From contig CANMOZ010000010.1 in NCBI GenBank assembly GCA_947499545.1, positions 1 to 52,774 on the forward strand: 52,774 nt of DNA, in the 5' to 3' direction. The notes beneath the pieces were generated by a model. The model ran no database searches, was not told the DNA's origin, and worked only from the letters and a program-made list of their open reading frames with translations. Source of the stretch: an uncultured Saccharospirillaceae bacterium. Its GTDB lineage: Bacteria; Pseudomonadota; Gammaproteobacteria; Pseudomonadales; Oceanobacteraceae. Within the stretch, counting starts at the first letter, position 1. Every line of letters begins with the position of its first letter. Shown piece after piece: positions 16,330 through 26,948 of the stretch. The position numbers and the translations under genes are program-made.

Positions 16330-19300
16330 ATGCACCTATCGCATTCCATTAGTTGGATAACATCTCACTTGTCTGGTGTTTTAGCACTTCGTTACTCCAT
16401 TACATTCCTGATCATTCTTGCGACAGGCACTGGACTTACTGCATGTAGCGAGGGGGGTTCAAAGGGAGGCAGCAAAGGAGAGAATGCATCTGGTGTTACA
16501 ACAGAGGGAGGCGAAACAAATATTGATGGCGGAGGTACAGACACCGGTGGTGGGGGTACAGACACTGATGGCGGAGGTACAGACGGCACAGACACCGATG
16601 GCGGAGATACAGACACTGGTGATGGGGATACCGACACAGACAATGGCGACCCCCCACCCGATGAAGCTGCGGATATAGAGAAAGCGCTATTCAATGAGGA
16701 CCACACGCTGGTCAGCGAAGAGGATCTATATGAATTTATTAAAACCTCACTTAAAGATATTCAATCACGTGAATCAAAATTCAAAAACCGAATCTTTGAA
16801 GGCATCAAAACACCTCTTTCATGGGACCCTACTCATGACAGTACCATCTTAACGCCTTTACAGCTCAATCAGTCTCAAAGTGTGCTTTTTTCAAATAAAA
16901 ATAGCCAAGACAATTCCACTGCCAGTTTACTGATCATGGGTGAAAAATCAGAGCATCGATACGCAGCAGCGGCGGCCAATTTATTTGCGGTGGATCGCTC
17001 AACAGAAACCGATCGAGTATCCCAAAATTTAGTCGACTGGCTTATGGAAACGTCACCCAACGCTTCATCAAAAAACATTGTGTTGGCTCATGTTCCCGAA
17101 AAATCAGATAGTTGGTACTTTCCCCACGTCGAAGGTGTCAGTACTTGGTTTGATGAACATTTTGGAAGCTTCACGATCATTGCTAACCGGGAGTGCGACT
17201 ACGAAAAACTTGTGGCCTGCTTAGATACCTATAAGCCAGCACTGATCATCATCAGCGATCTGCATCACGATAATAATAAGGTTCAAGAGTTTAGCAGTGC
17301 CATTGAAGAAGTCGCCAAACGAAAAATTCCCATTTTTTATGCCAGTTACTCTCGAGGTCAACCCGATTTTGCTGGCGCATTGTATAACTACATGGCCATT
17401 CAAGGTAAAAATAACTACTGGAGCAAGCATCGCCTTGAGCAACTATCCACATCTGACATGCTTTCAGATAAATCCAGTTTTGCACTGCAAATCGAAACGT
17501 TCTTAGATAAAGTGCGAGCAGGAAACTGGAACATGGCCAGCGTAGAAGCTTGCGAAACCAATTATCTATACTGTCATGATCCTGACTTTTCTAGCCTGTT
17601 TAGAAGCACCGCCGATCAACTTAGAACCCTTGTTCAAGGATTAGATCACCAAGGCATTAGCCCTTTTTTTGAAGGACAAGACAAACTCATCGCAGCTCTT
17701 TTATTGCTCACCGATAAATTCAGAGCAAGAATTGATTACCCTATTGCAATCAGCGAACCTAAAGCCTGGATGGAGGCTATGTTAGCAGATTGGATGGTCA
17801 GTTACGCTCGCCGTAAGAATATTGCTCAACCCGATCTAGGGGCATTTGTGAAAGATAAATCGCTGGTTGAGAAAAACGCCAACGCACACTACAAATACCC
17901 TGCAACAACAACCGATAGCCGTACCATTAGCGTGCCTTATACCAATCAATGGACCACGACAGGCTGGTATGCACTCCCCGGCAAAAAGATAACACTGACT
18001 CAAACAGATCATCCAGAGGTCAGCGTAACCCTTCAACTTAACTATCACCGCAGTAATACTAACCGTACTCACAACACGAAAGAATACAGGTTCCCATTAG
18101 AAGTTTCGCAAAAACGTATCCCGCTGAAACATGGCATTCCCCAGTCATTTTCTACGCCTTATGGTGGGCCTATTTATTTGCATTTAAGCGGAGCTTCAGA
18201 AAACACGCTTTCAACAACCGTAAAAGCTGACAATATTGCCCATCACCCAACCATTATGAATTACAGTGATAATCAACAAATTCAAACATTTAATACCTTA
18301 ATTAACTCAACTGAGCTTCCACATATTGATTTAAGAACCGATGGGGCTGAACAGCATTTACGTAAAGACCGATTTAATGATGCAATCGGATCAGATATAC
18401 CAGATGTCACGACGCTTCTTAAAGCTATTTCTGAAAATCACATCGCCAGTGTTTATACCTTAGCTGGGTTTAAAATACAGGGTCAATCATTAAAAGAATC
18501 ATTACCTAACGATGTCAAATCCATATGTTCCAGTCTTTTTGGTGATGATGATTGCTATAACACCGATCTTCACACACGCATGATCATTCAGCATGCCAAT
18601 TATGATCAAAATGCTCACTGCGGCATTGGCTGCTCTGGAAACCCTTGGGACTCAGGCACGTCCATTTCTCCGGCAGGCTGGCTTGACAATCATGAGCTCG
18701 GACATAATCTTCAAATTAATTTATTAAACGTCCAGTACGCCAGCGCGGAAGATAAAAATGATTGGTCAGGTTATGGCTCAAGAGCAGGTGAAAATTCAAA
18801 CAATATATTCCCCTATTTTGTAAAGTGGAAAACTCACCACATCATTAACAATCAAACCGCCGAAATAAATGACGGCCATATGAATCAAAAAGATCTCTTC
18901 TTTGTTTTTCAATCCGATGTTCTCAATAAAAAAGACAGCGGGGGCAATCGAGTTGTCTTTGGAGCTAATTGCAAAGCAATGGATACAGGCGATCGCTTTG
19001 AAGGTCCTTGGCAAAGCAATAAATACGCTATCCATAATGGATACAGAATGGCATTCTATCATCAGCTATATTTGCGCAACCACAAACAATCACTCGCATC
19101 AGGTGGAACACTGGATAACGGTTTTCATTTGGCCACTCTTATGTACCTGCATGCCAGAATCTTTAGCCATTACGCAAAAGATGAAACTCTTTGGAACGCC
19201 AATAAAACCCGTTTAGGCTTTGATGCTTTCCCATTTTCTGGACATACGCAGTATGGAGGAAGGCAAGTTCGCAATATGCCTGGCAATGATTTCATGCTAG

Positions 19301-19548
19301 TGTCGTTAAGCAAAATTACAGGCAAAGATTGGCGACCCTATTTTGATATGTTTGGATTACGATATACCGATTTAGCCAGTCAACAAGTACAGTCTCATGG
19401 AGGCAGTGCTGTCGCGACCGGTATGTATGTAATCGAAGAAAACTTACCTAAAAAAGACTTGACCAGTGGATTAACCTTCATGACCTTTACATCCAACGCC
19501 AGCCAAACTTGGCCCGATGGCAGCACTCCCAACAGTTGCACCCTTTAA
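16330..19548 (+). CDS. ImpA/M60-like zinc metalloprotease lipoprotein
   Basis: At 1,072 residues this is a predicted lipoprotein with lipobox GLTAC (Cys39), then a Gly/Asp/Thr-rich linker (about residues 40-110). The catalytic site is NHELGHN (His788, Glu789, His792) with a downstream Glu821 in AGENSNN, the gluzincin pattern HExGH...E of M60-like and ImpA-like peptidases. ImpA of Pseudomonas aeruginosa cleaves O-glycosylated mucin-type proteins; similar glycoprotein targeting is an inference. The middle contains beta-rich sequence (about 520-620). Six or more Cys in the catalytic half suggest disulphides. Possibly surface-exposed or secreted. Ribosome site is weak, and a hydrophilic 20-residue stretch precedes the hydrophobic signal segment. 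Confidence 0.88.
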   Translation: MHLSHSISWITSHLSGVLALRYSITFLIILATGTGLTACSEGGSKGGSKGENASGVTTEGGETNIDGGGTDTGGGGTDTDGGGTDGTDTDGGDTDTGDGDTDTDNGDPPPDEAADIEKALFNEDHTLVSEEDLYEFIKTSLKDIQSRESKFKNRIFEGIKTPLSWDPTHDSTILTPLQLNQSQSVLFSNKNSQDNSTASLLIMGEKSEHRYAAAAANLFAVDRSTETDRVSQNLVDWLMETSPNASSKNIVLAHVPEKSDSWYFPHVEGVSTWFDEHFGSFTIIANRECDYEKLVACLDTYKPALIIISDLHHDNNKVQEFSSAIEEVAKRKIPIFYASYSRGQPDFAGALYNYMAIQGKNNYWSKHRLEQLSTSDMLSDKSSFALQIETFLDKVRAGNWNMASVEACETNYLYCHDPDFSSLFRSTADQLRTLVQGLDHQGISPFFEGQDKLIAALLLLTDKFRARIDYPIAISEPKAWMEAMLADWMVSYARRKNIAQPDLGAFVKDKSLVEKNANAHYKYPATTTDSRTISVPYTNQWTTTGWYALPGKKITLTQTDHPEVSVTLQLNYHRSNTNRTHNTKEYRFPLEVSQKRIPLKHGIPQSFSTPYGGPIYLHLSGASENTLSTTVKADNIAHHPTIMNYSDNQQIQTFNTLINSTELPHIDLRTDGAEQHLRKDRFNDAIGSDIPDVTTLLKAISENHIASVYTLAGFKIQGQSLKESLPNDVKSICSSLFGDDDCYNTDLHTRMIIQHANYDQNAHCGIGCSGNPWDSGTSISPAGWLDNHELGHNLQINLLNVQYASAEDKNDWSGYGSRAGENSNNIFPYFVKWKTHHIINNQTAEINDGHMNQKDLFFVFQSDVLNKKDSGGNRVVFGANCKAMDTGDRFEGPWQSNKYAIHNGYRMAFYHQLYLRNHKQSLASGGTLDNGFHLATLMYLHARIFSHYAKDETLWNANKTRLGFDAFPFSGHTQYGGRQVRNMPGNDFMLVSLSKITGKDWRPYFDMFGLRYTDLASQQVQSHGGSAVATGMYVIEENLPKKDLTSGLTFMTFTSNASQTWPDGSTPNSCTL
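16525..16638 (+). repeat. In-gene repeat encoding the Gly-Asp-Thr linker
   Basis: About five degenerate copies of a 21-bp unit encode GGGGTDT/DGGGTDT-type heptads; one copy is lengthened by GTD. The unit core is GGAGGTACAGACAC. Such arrays can vary in copy number by slippage, changing linker length between the lipid anchor and the protease. Confidence 0.85.
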
Positions 19549-19608
19549 ACTTCAATTTGCAATAATATAAATACGATCAAACGGACTTATAACCATTATG
19601 GGACACTT

Positions 19609-20217
19609 ATGGAACTCACCAATACTTTACCTTGTGCATCTTCTTGCGAAAGAAACCAGGGTCCTATTTTGGATCAATTAAACCACCTTTGGCCAACTGG
19701 TGGACATTTGTTAGAACTGGGCAGCGGTACCGGTCAACACGCGGCATTCATAACCCAACATCGACCTGATATTCTTTGGCAAGCCACGGAAATAGCAGAA
19801 AATCTGCCTATCACACGGCAATGGTTTAAAGCATCGTCACAAACCAATTTTCTAGAGCCTAGACTGCTTGATATTGATCGCCTGCCTTGGTCTTATCAAC
19901 CAAGTTATGATGCTGTATATGCTGCTAATGTCGTTCACTTCATTGCATGGACGTCAGTTGTGAATTTACTAGCAGGTGCGTACGAAGCTCTCAAACCGAG
20001 TGGATGGTTATTTTTTTACGGCCCGTATCGTTATAATCAAACATTCACTAGCCAGGGCGATGCAGAATTAGATGATTGGCTAAAAAGTCAAAATGCGTTA
20101 GCGGGTATTAAAAATATTGAAGAGGTTCATCAAGCCGCCAGCCATCAAGGCTTTGAGTTTATCAATGACCTACCTATGCCTGCCAACAACCGCTTTTTAG
20201 TGTTCCAAAAAAATTAA
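19609..20217 (+). CDS. DUF938 SAM-dependent methyltransferase-like protein
   Basis: This 202-residue protein has a class I methyltransferase core. LLELGSGTGQHAAF is the SAM-binding motif I, and DAVYAANVVHFIAWTS is the post-I region. DUF938-specific features are the SSCERNQGPIL start, FYGPYRYNQTFTSQGD and the MPANNRFLVF end. Substrate unknown. The TAA stop is inside the stem of the terminator at 20212-20246. Confidence 0.9.
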   Translation: MELTNTLPCASSCERNQGPILDQLNHLWPTGGHLLELGSGTGQHAAFITQHRPDILWQATEIAENLPITRQWFKASSQTNFLEPRLLDIDRLPWSYQPSYDAVYAANVVHFIAWTSVVNLLAGAYEALKPSGWLFFYGPYRYNQTFTSQGDAELDDWLKSQNALAGIKNIEEVHQAASHQGFEFINDLPMPANNRFLVFQKN

Positions 20218-20246
20218 ATGCCGCACAAGGGCGGCATTTAATTTTT
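20212..20246. terminator. Bidirectional intrinsic terminator
   Basis: A perfect 13-bp stem AATTAAATGCCGC/GCGGCATTTAATT (20212-20224 with 20231-20243) and a 6-nt loop, followed by a T-run on the plus strand. A run of seven As precedes it, giving a T-run on the minus strand. It separates the convergent DUF938 and purL genes. Confidence 0.92.
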
Positions 20247-20281
20247 GGGTTAAAAAGAAGCTCAGTGCAATTAATACACCA

Positions 20282-23200
20282 TTAAGGGTTCTCTTCACAC
20301 CACAAACGCGCATTGTAAAATAGACGCATCCAAGGACTGTCTTCTCCCCAGTGATCAGGCGCCCAAGAGTGGGTAACGGTACGAGTCACACGCTCGGGGT
20401 GAGGCATCATGATGGTGACACGCCCTTGGTTCGCCGTTAAACCCGTTATTCCCTGAGGGGAACCATTGGGATTAAGAGGGTATTGCTCTGTCGCTTGCCC
20501 GCGATTATCCACATACTGCAATGCAATTTGAGACTGGGCTTTTAACCGATCAATGCTTCCTTCTTCTTTAAAGTGTGCAAAGCCTTCACCATGAGCTACC
20601 GCAACGGGGATACGAGAGCCTTCCATGCCTTTCAGCAAAATCGAATCCGAAGGCCCAACTTCAAGGGTAACGTATCGCCCTTCAAATTGCTCCGATTGAT
20701 TGCGTTCAAAGGCTGGCCAGTGTTCAGCACCTGGTATTAACGAATGCAGTTGTGAGAGCATCTGGCAACCGTTACACACCCCTAGAGCGAAAGTGTTTGA
20801 GCGTTGGAAGAAACGTTCAAACTGCTCACGAACATCCGCATGAAACAAAATGGTTTTCGCCCAACCTTGGCCGGCCCCTAAGGTGTCTCCATAACTGAAC
20901 CCACCACAAGCGACCAATCCTCGAAATGCATCTAAGGTCACGCGACCTTCAATTAAATCACTCATATGCACATCAATGGCTTCAAAACCCGCTTTTACAA
21001 AAGCAGCGGCCATTTCCACCTGTCCATTGACGCCTTGCTCACGCAAGATGGCAACTTTTGGAAGAGGACCACCACAGTGCTCTGCCGGATTTTCATTGGC
21101 ATTAAAACTCAAGTGAGGGGCAATTCCAGGGTCATCGTTGTCCGCAATGGCATCGAACTCTTGTTGTGCACACTCAGGATTATCTCTCAGCGCTTGCATA
21201 CGATAACTGGTTTCTGACCACCACTGTTGCAACTGACTGCGCGACGCTGAGTACAGTGTTTCTTCTGCAGATTGAACAGTAATGTCTTGAGCTTGAGTGG
21301 GTTGCCCGATCACACTCACACATTCGCCCAGCCCTGCCGCTGAGAATTGTGTCAGAACTGCTTCAACATCCTCACGACGCACCTGAATAACCGCACCGAG
21401 TTCTTCAGAGAACAGTAATGGCAAAGGCGATTCTGTCGTGTCGCCCGACAAGTGCAAATCAAGATCAATGCGCAATCCACAACGTCCAGCAAATGCCATT
21501 TCTAGTAAGGTCACCAGCAAACCGCCATCCGAACGATCGTGATAAGCCAACAGCTTACTCTCTTGGTTTAACCCTTGTATGACAGCAAAAAAGGCTTTGA
21601 GATCTTCAGCCGAATCTAAATCAGCCGGTTGACAACCGATTTGCTGATATACCTGAGCCAACGCTGAAGCTCCCAGACGGTTTTTCCCGTGTCCTAAGTC
21701 AATCAGGATTAAATCCGTTTCACCTTGATCTAAACGCAACATTGGCGTCAGCGTACGAGCGGCATCTACCACCGGTGCAAATCCTGTCATCACCAAAGAC
21801 AAAGGCGAGGTCACTTGTTTGGTAACACCCGACTCTTCCCACTGTGTCGACATCGACATTGAGTCTTTACCAACAGGAATGGTGATATTCAATTCTGGGC
21901 AAAGTGCCATACCAACGGCTTTAACCGTTTCATACAGTTTTTCACCTTCACCTGGGTGACTCGCAGCACTCATCCAATTTGCGGACAGTTTAATGTCACT
22001 CAGTTTATCAATCGTAGCCGCAGCCAAATTGGTAATGGTTTCACCCACAGCCAATCGACCGGATGCAGGGCCATCCAACAAAGCAACAGGAGTGCGCTCT
22101 CCCATGGCCATGACTTCCCCTTTGGTCGAATCCAAACCGCTGGTGGTCACCGCACAATCGGCAACAGGCACCTGCCAAGGGCCAACCATTTGATCACGCG
22201 CCACCATACCCGTGATCGAACGATCACCAATGGTGATCAAAAAACTTTTCGAGGCGACGGTTGGCAGCTTTAATACACGCTCAATGGCTTCTTCCAACGG
22301 CATCGACAAATTAAGCTCAGATCCTTGTATTTGCTCAGATTGTGCTTCGCGATGCATTTTGGGGGTTTTACCCAGCAAAACGTCCAACGGCAGATCAACA
22401 GGGTTGTTTTCAAAATGCGGGTCTTGGACTTGCAAATGTTCCGCTTCCGTTGCCGTACCGATCACCGCATAAGGGCAGCGTTCGCGCTTACACATCGCAT
22501 CAAACTGAGACAATGACTCAGGCGCAATGGCTAACACATAGCGCTCTTGAGATTCATTACACCAAACCGCTAAAGGTGACATCCCAGGCTCATCGTTAGG
22601 AATCTTCCTAAGATCAAATACCCCGCCACGGCCACCATCGCTCACCAGTTCAGGCATTGCGTTGGATAACCCACCCGCTCCAACGTCGTGAATGAAACGA
22701 ATAGGATTTGCTTCACCCAGCTGCCAACAGCGGTCAATGACTTCCTGACAACGGCGTTCCATTTCTGCGTTATCACGTTGCACCGAAGCAAAATCCAAAT
22801 CTTCATCAGATGAGCCTGTTGCCATTGAAGAGGCAGCCCCACCACCCAAACCAATTTGCATCGCAGGTCCGCCCAGCACAATTAAGTGTGCGCCAACGGG
22901 AATATCTTTCTTCTGCACATGCTCGGCTTTAATATTGCCATAGCCGCCAGCGATCATAATGGGCTTGTGATAACCACGTACCTCTGATCCGCGTGGGGTC
23001 TCAATGAGCATTTCAAAGGTTCGGAAATAACCCGTTAAATTCGGGCGACCGAATTCATTACTATAAGCCGCGCTTCCGATCGGGCCTTCCAGCATAATAT
23101 CCAGTGCCGATACAATGCGTTCAGGTTTGCCGTATTCTGTTTCCCAAGGCTGTAGGGCTTCTGGTATGCGTAAATTGGATACGGTAAACCCTGTTAAACC

Positions 23201-24184
23201 CGCTTTAGGCTTTGAACCAATACCGGTTGCTCCTTCGTCACGGATTTCACCGCCAGCCCCCGTTGCCGCCCCTGGGTAAGGTGCAATGGCCGTTGGGTGA
23301 TTATGCGTTTCCACTTTCATCAAAATATGAATTGACTCTTCGTGGTACCCATAGGCTTTAGATTCTGAATCAGGATAAAAACGTCCGGCCGTATGCCCTG
23401 TAATCACGGCAGCGTTATCTTTATACGCCGATAACACATTCTCAGAATGATGCTGATAAGTATTTTTGATCATGCCAAACAATGAGTAGGGTTGAGCTTC
23501 CCCATTTATTGACCAGCTCGCATTAAATATTTTATGACGACAGTGCTCAGAGTTTGCCTGAGCAAACATCATCAGCTCAACATCGGTTGGATCACGCTTT
23601 AATGCCTGATAGTGCGTATACAAATAATCGATTTCGTCATCCGCCAACGCTAACCCGAGTTGTTGATTGGCTTGCTCAAGCGCCAGGCGACCATCAGTGA
23701 TTAAGGGGATACGAGTGAGAGGGTTTGGTGTTGGGTGTGAGAAGAGTGCTTGCGCATCGGATTCATTGACAAACAATGTTTCGGTTAATGGATCGTGTAG
23801 GGCTTTTCGAAGTGCCGGCGTTAGATCCTCAGGTGAAACACCTTGCAAATACAGCCATCGACCTCGTTCAATCCGCTTAATAGACGTTAGGCCACAGTTT
23901 AAAGCGATGTCAGTTGCCTTCGTCGACCATGGTGAGATTGTGCCGACTCTTGGTGTAATCAATAACTTACAGTCGTTGTTTTTCGGTGCCTCACCCTCTT
24001 CCGGAGAGCTCAAAATTTGAGCAAGAAGACTGCTATCATCCGGGTTTAGTGCGCCTCTATCGTCTACTAAATGCACAAATTTGGCTGATACTGACTTTAC
24101 AGAAGGGTCAATCTCCTGAAGTTTTCGCAGCAGCTTTCGTTGACGGAAAGGTGAAAACACTGAAGAACCAGTGAGGAGAAGCAT
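20282..24184 (-). CDS. purL: Phosphoribosylformylglycinamidine synthase PurL (long form)
   Basis: PurL converts FGAR, ATP and glutamine to FGAM in purine synthesis. The 1,300-residue product is the single-chain long form. It has an N-terminal PurS-like part and linker ([15 protein letters not shown]), two AIRS-like synthase domains ([22 protein letters not shown] split across the ATP site), and a C-terminal glutaminase with [10 protein letters not shown] (nucleophile Cys) and the His/Glu end MMPHPERV. The frame extends to 24214, but the ATG at 24184 ([13 protein letters not shown]) is the conserved start with AAAAGG upstream. It is a single gene, divergent from mltF. A TATAAT lies at 24226-24231 on this strand, but its -35 is poor. 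Confidence 0.97.
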   Translation of the reverse strand: MLLLTGSSVFSPFRQRKLLRKLQEIDPSVKSVSAKFVHLVDDRGALNPDDSSLLAQILSSPEEGEAPKNNDCKLLITPRVGTISPWSTKATDIALNCGLTSIKRIERGRWLYLQGVSPEDLTPALRKALHDPLTETLFVNESDAQALFSHPTPNPLTRIPLITDGRLALEQANQQLGLALADDEIDYLYTHYQALKRDPTDVELMMFAQANSEHCRHKIFNASWSINGEAQPYSLFGMIKNTYQHHSENVLSAYKDNAAVITGHTAGRFYPDSESKAYGYHEESIHILMKVETHNHPTAIAPYPGAATGAGGEIRDEGATGIGSKPKAGLTGFTVSNLRIPEALQPWETEYGKPERIVSALDIMLEGPIGSAAYSNEFGRPNLTGYFRTFEMLIETPRGSEVRGYHKPIMIAGGYGNIKAEHVQKKDIPVGAHLIVLGGPAMQIGLGGGAASSMATGSSDEDLDFASVQRDNAEMERRCQEVIDRCWQLGEANPIRFIHDVGAGGLSNAMPELVSDGGRGGVFDLRKIPNDEPGMSPLAVWCNESQERYVLAIAPESLSQFDAMCKRERCPYAVIGTATEAEHLQVQDPHFENNPVDLPLDVLLGKTPKMHREAQSEQIQGSELNLSMPLEEAIERVLKLPTVASKSFLITIGDRSITGMVARDQMVGPWQVPVADCAVTTSGLDSTKGEVMAMGERTPVALLDGPASGRLAVGETITNLAAATIDKLSDIKLSANWMSAASHPGEGEKLYETVKAVGMALCPELNITIPVGKDSMSMSTQWEESGVTKQVTSPLSLVMTGFAPVVDAARTLTPMLRLDQGETDLILIDLGHGKNRLGASALAQVYQQIGCQPADLDSAEDLKAFFAVIQGLNQESKLLAYHDRSDGGLLVTLLEMAFAGRCGLRIDLDLHLSGDTTESPLPLLFSEELGAVIQVRREDVEAVLTQFSAAGLGECVSVIGQPTQAQDITVQSAEETLYSASRSQLQQWWSETSYRMQALRDNPECAQQEFDAIADNDDPGIAPHLSFNANENPAEHCGGPLPKVAILREQGVNGQVEMAAAFVKAGFEAIDVHMSDLIEGRVTLDAFRGLVACGGFSYGDTLGAGQGWAKTILFHADVREQFERFFQRSNTFALGVCNGCQMLSQLHSLIPGAEHWPAFERNQSEQFEGRYVTLEVGPSDSILLKGMEGSRIPVAVAHGEGFAHFKEEGSIDRLKAQSQIALQYVDNRGQATEQYPLNPNGSPQGITGLTANQGRVTIMMPHPERVTRTVTHSWAPDHWGEDSPWMRLFYNARLWCEENP

Positions 24185-24461
24185 CGCTGAACGCCTTTTA
24201 GTAAGGGGATACACAGGGGTTCCACATTATAAAGACTTCGAAGGCAAGCCTCTAGTTTTAAGGAAGAATCCTTCAGAAATCCCCACTTTGCGGCCATTTG
24301 GTCAACTTATAACCAAAAAGTCTATCTCCTGAAACCCCCGCCATTCGTGGCTTCTGTAACTTTTTGCAACACAAAGCCAAAATTTGAAGGCCGTCACATC
24401 TGGTCTGCTGGACAGATTTCAATACAATAGCACCCAGTTCACATAATTTCCGAGGTATGGC

Positions 24462-25958
24462 TTGAGTTCGAGTTGGATAAACCGCAAATCCCAGTCTGCT
24501 GTAGCGCTGCTTTTTTCAGCGTTTGTATTGGTTGCAGCCACCGTTGTTAGCACCTACTTATTTCAAAGCAGAACCGTTGCGAACAATGCTAATTCACAGG
24601 CACTAACCCAGCTTGAAGAAATTCAAATTCGGGGGTATTTGCGTGTCATTACCCGTAACAGCCCTACAACTTACTTTGAAGACCGAGACGCACCCGCTGG
24701 ATTTGAGTACGAACTGGCTAAGAAGTTTGCCGAATATCTAGGGGTAGAATTAAAAGTCACCGTTGCTCCGACAATGGAAGATTTGATTGCCCTGGTTGAA
24801 ATGGGCGAAGTCGATTTCGCTGCCGCTGGATTAACCGTAACCAGCGATCGCAAAGAGCGCATTCAGTTTTCTCCATCCTATATGCAAGTAAACCAAAAGC
24901 TTATTTTCAACAAAAGAAAATCGAAACCCCGTACATTAGATGACCTTACCAAAGGTAAATTGGTTGTTATTGCAGGCAGTAGCCACGCAGAATATTTAAG
25001 ACGAGTGCAACGCACACTGCTGCCTTCACTTACCTGGATTGAAACCTCTGACCTTGAAGCCATTGACCTACTGCACATGGTTGCAAATGGCGAGGTCGAT
25101 TACACCATTGTTGACTCCCATGAGTACGATATTGTTCGTGGCTTTCTAACCGATTTAGATGACGCTTTTGAAATTGCGAATCAACAATCGCTTGCGTGGG
25201 CATTAACACGCTCAAAAGATCGCAGCCTGCGTACAGAAGTCGAGCGGTTTTTTGTAGAGACACGCAAGACCGGCACTCTATTACAGCTGCAAGATCGTTA
25301 CTTTGGGCACCTTGAAGATTTTGATCGTGTCAGTGCCGTGGCTTTCTCTAAACAAAAGCAAAAGCGTCTCAAACGCTATCAAAAACTCTTTAAAGCAGCG
25401 GCTGACAAGTACGATATTGATTGGGAATTACTCGCGGCGATTGGTTATCAGGAATCTCACTGGAACCCTAATGCGAAATCACGCACCGGCGTACGCGGGT
25501 TGATGATGCTCACTCGTCCCACTGCAAAGCTTATGGGTGTAAAGAACCGCCGTGACGCCGCTCAGAGCATTTACGGAGGTGCTAAATACTTTGCATACCT
25601 CTTAAAACGCTTTGAACACATCGCCGAACCTGAACGCACTTGGTTTGCACTTGCGTCTTACAATGTTGGTTTTGGCCACTTAATGGATGCGCAATACCTA
25701 ACACGCATTCAAGGCGGGGACCCTGAGAAGTGGCTGGACGTTAAAAAACGTTTACCATTACTCAGTAAAAAACAATGGTATACGAAAACCAAGTATGGTT
25801 ATGCCCGTGGCTATGAACCCGTACGCTATGTCGAAAACATTCGTCGTTACTATGACATGCTGATTTGGCATACCAATCCGCACCAACCAGCGATTGAACC
25901 TGAAAATGGGTCTTTGCTGGCTGCCAGCAGTAACATCACGATACCGCCGCTGCTCTAA
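24462..25958 (+). CDS. mltF: Membrane-bound lytic murein transglycosylase MltF
   Basis: MltF cleaves peptidoglycan glycan strands at the outer membrane. The 498-residue protein has an N-terminal hydrophobic segment (about 13-35), an SBP_bac_3-like regulatory domain (about 52-280, starting IQIRGYLRVITRNSP) and an SLT domain (about 310-440) with catalytic Glu in AAIGYQESHWNP, then GLMMLT and ALASYNVGFGH. The start is TTG at 24462: GAGG stands 6 nt upstream and no in-frame ATG occurs before the SBP domain. An ATG at 24457 in another frame gives only ATG-GCT-TGA, overlapping the TTG. Confidence 0.93.
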   Translation: MSSSWINRKSQSAVALLFSAFVLVAATVVSTYLFQSRTVANNANSQALTQLEEIQIRGYLRVITRNSPTTYFEDRDAPAGFEYELAKKFAEYLGVELKVTVAPTMEDLIALVEMGEVDFAAAGLTVTSDRKERIQFSPSYMQVNQKLIFNKRKSKPRTLDDLTKGKLVVIAGSSHAEYLRRVQRTLLPSLTWIETSDLEAIDLLHMVANGEVDYTIVDSHEYDIVRGFLTDLDDAFEIANQQSLAWALTRSKDRSLRTEVERFFVETRKTGTLLQLQDRYFGHLEDFDRVSAVAFSKQKQKRLKRYQKLFKAAADKYDIDWELLAAIGYQESHWNPNAKSRTGVRGLMMLTRPTAKLMGVKNRRDAAQSIYGGAKYFAYLLKRFEHIAEPERTWFALASYNVGFGHLMDAQYLTRIQGGDPEKWLDVKKRLPLLSKKQWYTKTKYGYARGYEPVRYVENIRRYYDMLIWHTNPHQPAIEPENGSLLAASSNITIPPLL

Positions 25959-26079
25959 TGAATGATTTGCTTTAAAGAACGATCGTCTTTTAAAGGAAAG
26001 CTCTACACTGAAAGGGGCTGCTCTTAAAGGATCAGTATTTTTAAAACGAAATGTATTTTCTTAATAGCTATTGCCATCA

Positions 26080-26106
26080 AGCTGCTCTTCGCTTCAAAGA
26101 GCAGCT
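26080..26106. terminator. Stem-loop between convergent mltF and rpe
   Basis: AGCTGCTCTT (26080-26089) pairs with AAGAGCAGCT (26097-26106) across a 7-nt loop. No strong T-run follows on either strand, so termination is likely but not certain. Confidence 0.5.
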
Positions 26107-26124
26107 CCTTGTGCAAGCAGCGAC

Positions 26125-26787
26125 CTACTGGATACTGTCTTTCATCCTTTTAATGACACCCGCATAATCATCGGCACCAAAAATAGCGCTGCCTGCAACA
26201 AAGGTATCGGCTCCAGCAGCGGCAATGCCTGCAATATTATCTTCTTTCACACCGCCATCGACTTGAAGTCGAATTTCTCTGCCACTCGCATCAATACGCT
26301 GCCTTACGGCTTTGAGTTTTTCGAGCGTATGGGGAATAAACGCCTGACCGCCAAAACCAGGGTTAACCGACATCAAAAGAATCAGATCAAGCTTATCCAT
26401 CACGTGATCCAAATGATGCAGAGGTGTGGCTGGGTTAAGCACTAACCCGGGCTTGCATCCCAGTTCTTGGATCAGCGAGATCGTGCGATCAACGTGCTCG
26501 GAAGCTTCTGGATGAAAGCTGATATAAGTTGCGCCTGCTTTGGCAAATTCGGGGATCAACGCATCCACTGGCTTAATCATCAGATGCACATCAATCGGGG
26601 CCGTAATCCCAAAATCGCGCAGCGCCTTGCATACCATCGGCCCAATAGTCAGATTGGGCACATAATGATTATCCATCACATCAAAGTGGACCCAATCAGC
26701 ACCCGCTGTTAGTACATGTTCGACTTCCTCCCCTAGTCGGGCAAAGTCAGCAGATAAAATAGAGGGGGCAATGATGGGGGCCAGCAT
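26125..26787 (-). CDS. rpe: Ribulose-phosphate 3-epimerase
   Basis: Rpe interconverts ribulose-5-phosphate and xylulose-5-phosphate in the pentose phosphate and Calvin pathways. The 220-residue TIM barrel has [16 protein letters not shown], the metal ligands in [18 protein letters not shown] and DVHLMI, the [10 protein letters not shown] loop, and the phosphate-binding VDGGV and AGSAIF near the end. A GGAAG ribosome site precedes the ATG. Confidence 0.97.
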   Translation of the reverse strand: MLAPIIAPSILSADFARLGEEVEHVLTAGADWVHFDVMDNHYVPNLTIGPMVCKALRDFGITAPIDVHLMIKPVDALIPEFAKAGATYISFHPEASEHVDRTISLIQELGCKPGLVLNPATPLHHLDHVMDKLDLILLMSVNPGFGGQAFIPHTLEKLKAVRQRIDASGREIRLQVDGGVKEDNIAGIAAAGADTFVAGSAIFGADDYAGVIKRMKDSIQ

Positions 26788-26948
26788 GTGTGCTTCCTAT
26801 ACTGAATCAAAAGGTGAAGGCTATTGAGGCAACGTTTATAGATGCCATTGTAAAAGGCCTATTGCGAATGTCCAGCCAACAAGACCTATATCGCCATCGA
26901 ACCGGAAGCAAGCAAGAGCCTTTCGATTCCTTCAAAGTGAGGTTGTAT

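Noticed and set aside
16525..16638. Possible CRISPR-like repeat array
   Set aside because: The 21-bp repeats have no spacers and are part of an in-frame coding linker.
16392..16706. Antisense frame encoding a Pro/Ser/Val-rich repeat protein
   Set aside because: It is the mirror of the Gly-Asp-Thr linker repeats of the metalloprotease gene.
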